A stretch of DNA of 6,103 nucleotides from Alphaproteobacteria bacterium (GTDB taxonomy: Bacteria; Pseudomonadota; Alphaproteobacteria; Sphingomonadales; SMXR01): NCBI GenBank assembly GCA_004356215.1, contig SMXR01000002.1:1-6103 (forward strand). Direction: 5' to 3'. Positions within the stretch are counted from its first letter, which is position 1; each line of letters begins with the position of its first letter. Positions 5,607 through 6,103 of the stretch are shown one piece after another. The notes under the pieces are model-generated. The model was not told the DNA's origin, made no database searches, and worked only from the letters and a program-made list of their open reading frames with translations. Both the position numbers and the translations under genes were made by a program.

Positions 5607-6103
5607 ATGGGCGGCCTTCAGTTGCAAAACTTTGACACAATCATAATCGGGGCGGGCCATAATGGGCTAATTTGCGCCGCCTATCTGGCGCGAGGCGGCC
5701 AGCGCGTGCTGGTGCTGGAAGCGGCCGATACCCTTGGCGGCCTGGCTGCTACGCGCGAATTTCATCCCGGTTTCAAAACCTCGATCGCCCACTCTGTGAG
5801 CCAGTTTTCGACGAAAATTGCCCGCGACCTCAGCCTTGCAGCCCATGGGTACAAATTAGGAGAGCGGCTTGCGACCGTGGGCCTGAGTGATTCCGGGGAT
5901 CATGTCATTTTACACAATGGTTCGGTTTCCGGGGTCAGCCCCAAGGATACCAGCGCTTATGTTGATTACAGAAAGACGATGCGGCGCTTTGCTGATGTAT
6001 TAAAGTCGGCGTGGCTAAAGACCATGCCACGCATCGGCAATAATAGCCTCCCGGAAATCCTGACCTTCGCCCGGTTAGGGCTCAAGCTGCGCCTGCTCGG
6101 CAA
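5607..6103 (+). CDS. PYROXD2-like FAD oxidoreductase, N-terminal part (3' end outside window)
   Basis: The frame opens at ATG 5607, just after an in-frame TGA at 5604-5606, and stays open for 165 codons to the window end. The protein begins MGGLQLQNFDTIIIGAGHNG: a beta strand, the dinucleotide-binding motif GAGHNG (15-20), and acidic E38 in RVLVLEA at the end of the second strand, followed by LGGLAATREFHPGF. This is the FAD-binding start of the phytoene dehydrogenase/PYROXD2 family, whose members run to a little over 500 residues, so about two thirds is missing. There is no signal peptide, so it is probably cytoplasmic. It starts 10 bases after the aminotransferase stop, without a strong Shine-Dalgarno site (GGAT 4 bases before ATG), suggesting co-transcription and perhaps coupled translation. 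It is a separate gene from the partial oxidoreductase at the left edge, giving the locus two members of this family. Substrate unknown. Confidence 0.88.
   Translation, partial: MGGLQLQNFDTIIIGAGHNGLICAAYLARGGQRVLVLEAADTLGGLAATREFHPGFKTSIAHSVSQFSTKIARDLSLAAHGYKLGERLATVGLSDSGDHVILHNGSVSGVSPKDTSAYVDYRKTMRRFADVLKSAWLKTMPRIGNNSLPEILTFARLGLKLRLLG

Noticed and set aside
5597..5635. ATG right after the aminotransferase stop
   Set aside because: It opens a frame of only 12 codons ending at TGA 5633-5635, out of frame with the oxidoreductase, whose first in-frame ATG is at 5607.

Overview
The window looks like a proteobacterial chromosome segment, most likely alphaproteobacterial. This is an inference from the protein families and the tightly packed genes, because no rRNA or other taxonomic marker is present. 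It holds five protein-coding genes, two of them cut by the window edges. I see no tRNA, rRNA, CRISPR array, insertion sequence or phage gene.

Left part (1-2169, + strand): the C-terminal portion of a PYROXD2-like / phytoene-dehydrogenase-like FAD oxidoreductase overlaps by one base (TGATG) a GcvT-type, folate-binding aminomethyltransferase-family gene. These two are almost certainly co-transcribed. Middle (2190-4085, - strand): a 631-residue flavoprotein resembling bacterial spermidine dehydrogenase (SpdH), with a twin-arginine export signal. It converges on the GcvT-like gene with only 20 bases between stop codons. Then comes a 194-base, A/T-rich divergent control region (4086-4279) with a perfect 10-base palindrome, TGTGATCACA, placed just downstream of a TATAAT box that reads toward the flavoprotein. 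Right part (4280-6103, + strand): a complete class III PLP aminotransferase closely resembling omega-amino acid:pyruvate aminotransferases, followed after 10 bases by the N-terminal part of a second PYROXD2-like FAD oxidoreductase, cut by the window end.

Taken together the genes suggest a locus for catabolism of an amine, possibly a polyamine or N-methylated amine. A Tat-exported SpdH-like enzyme could oxidatively cleave the amine outside the cytoplasm. The omega-aminotransferase would remove a terminal amino group, the PYROXD2-like flavoproteins would carry out further oxidation, and the GcvT-like protein could transfer a one-carbon or N-methyl unit to tetrahydrofolate. The family assignments rest on visible motifs and remembered family sequences. 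The pathway and the substrate are inference. The control region between the divergent genes is the most testable new element here.
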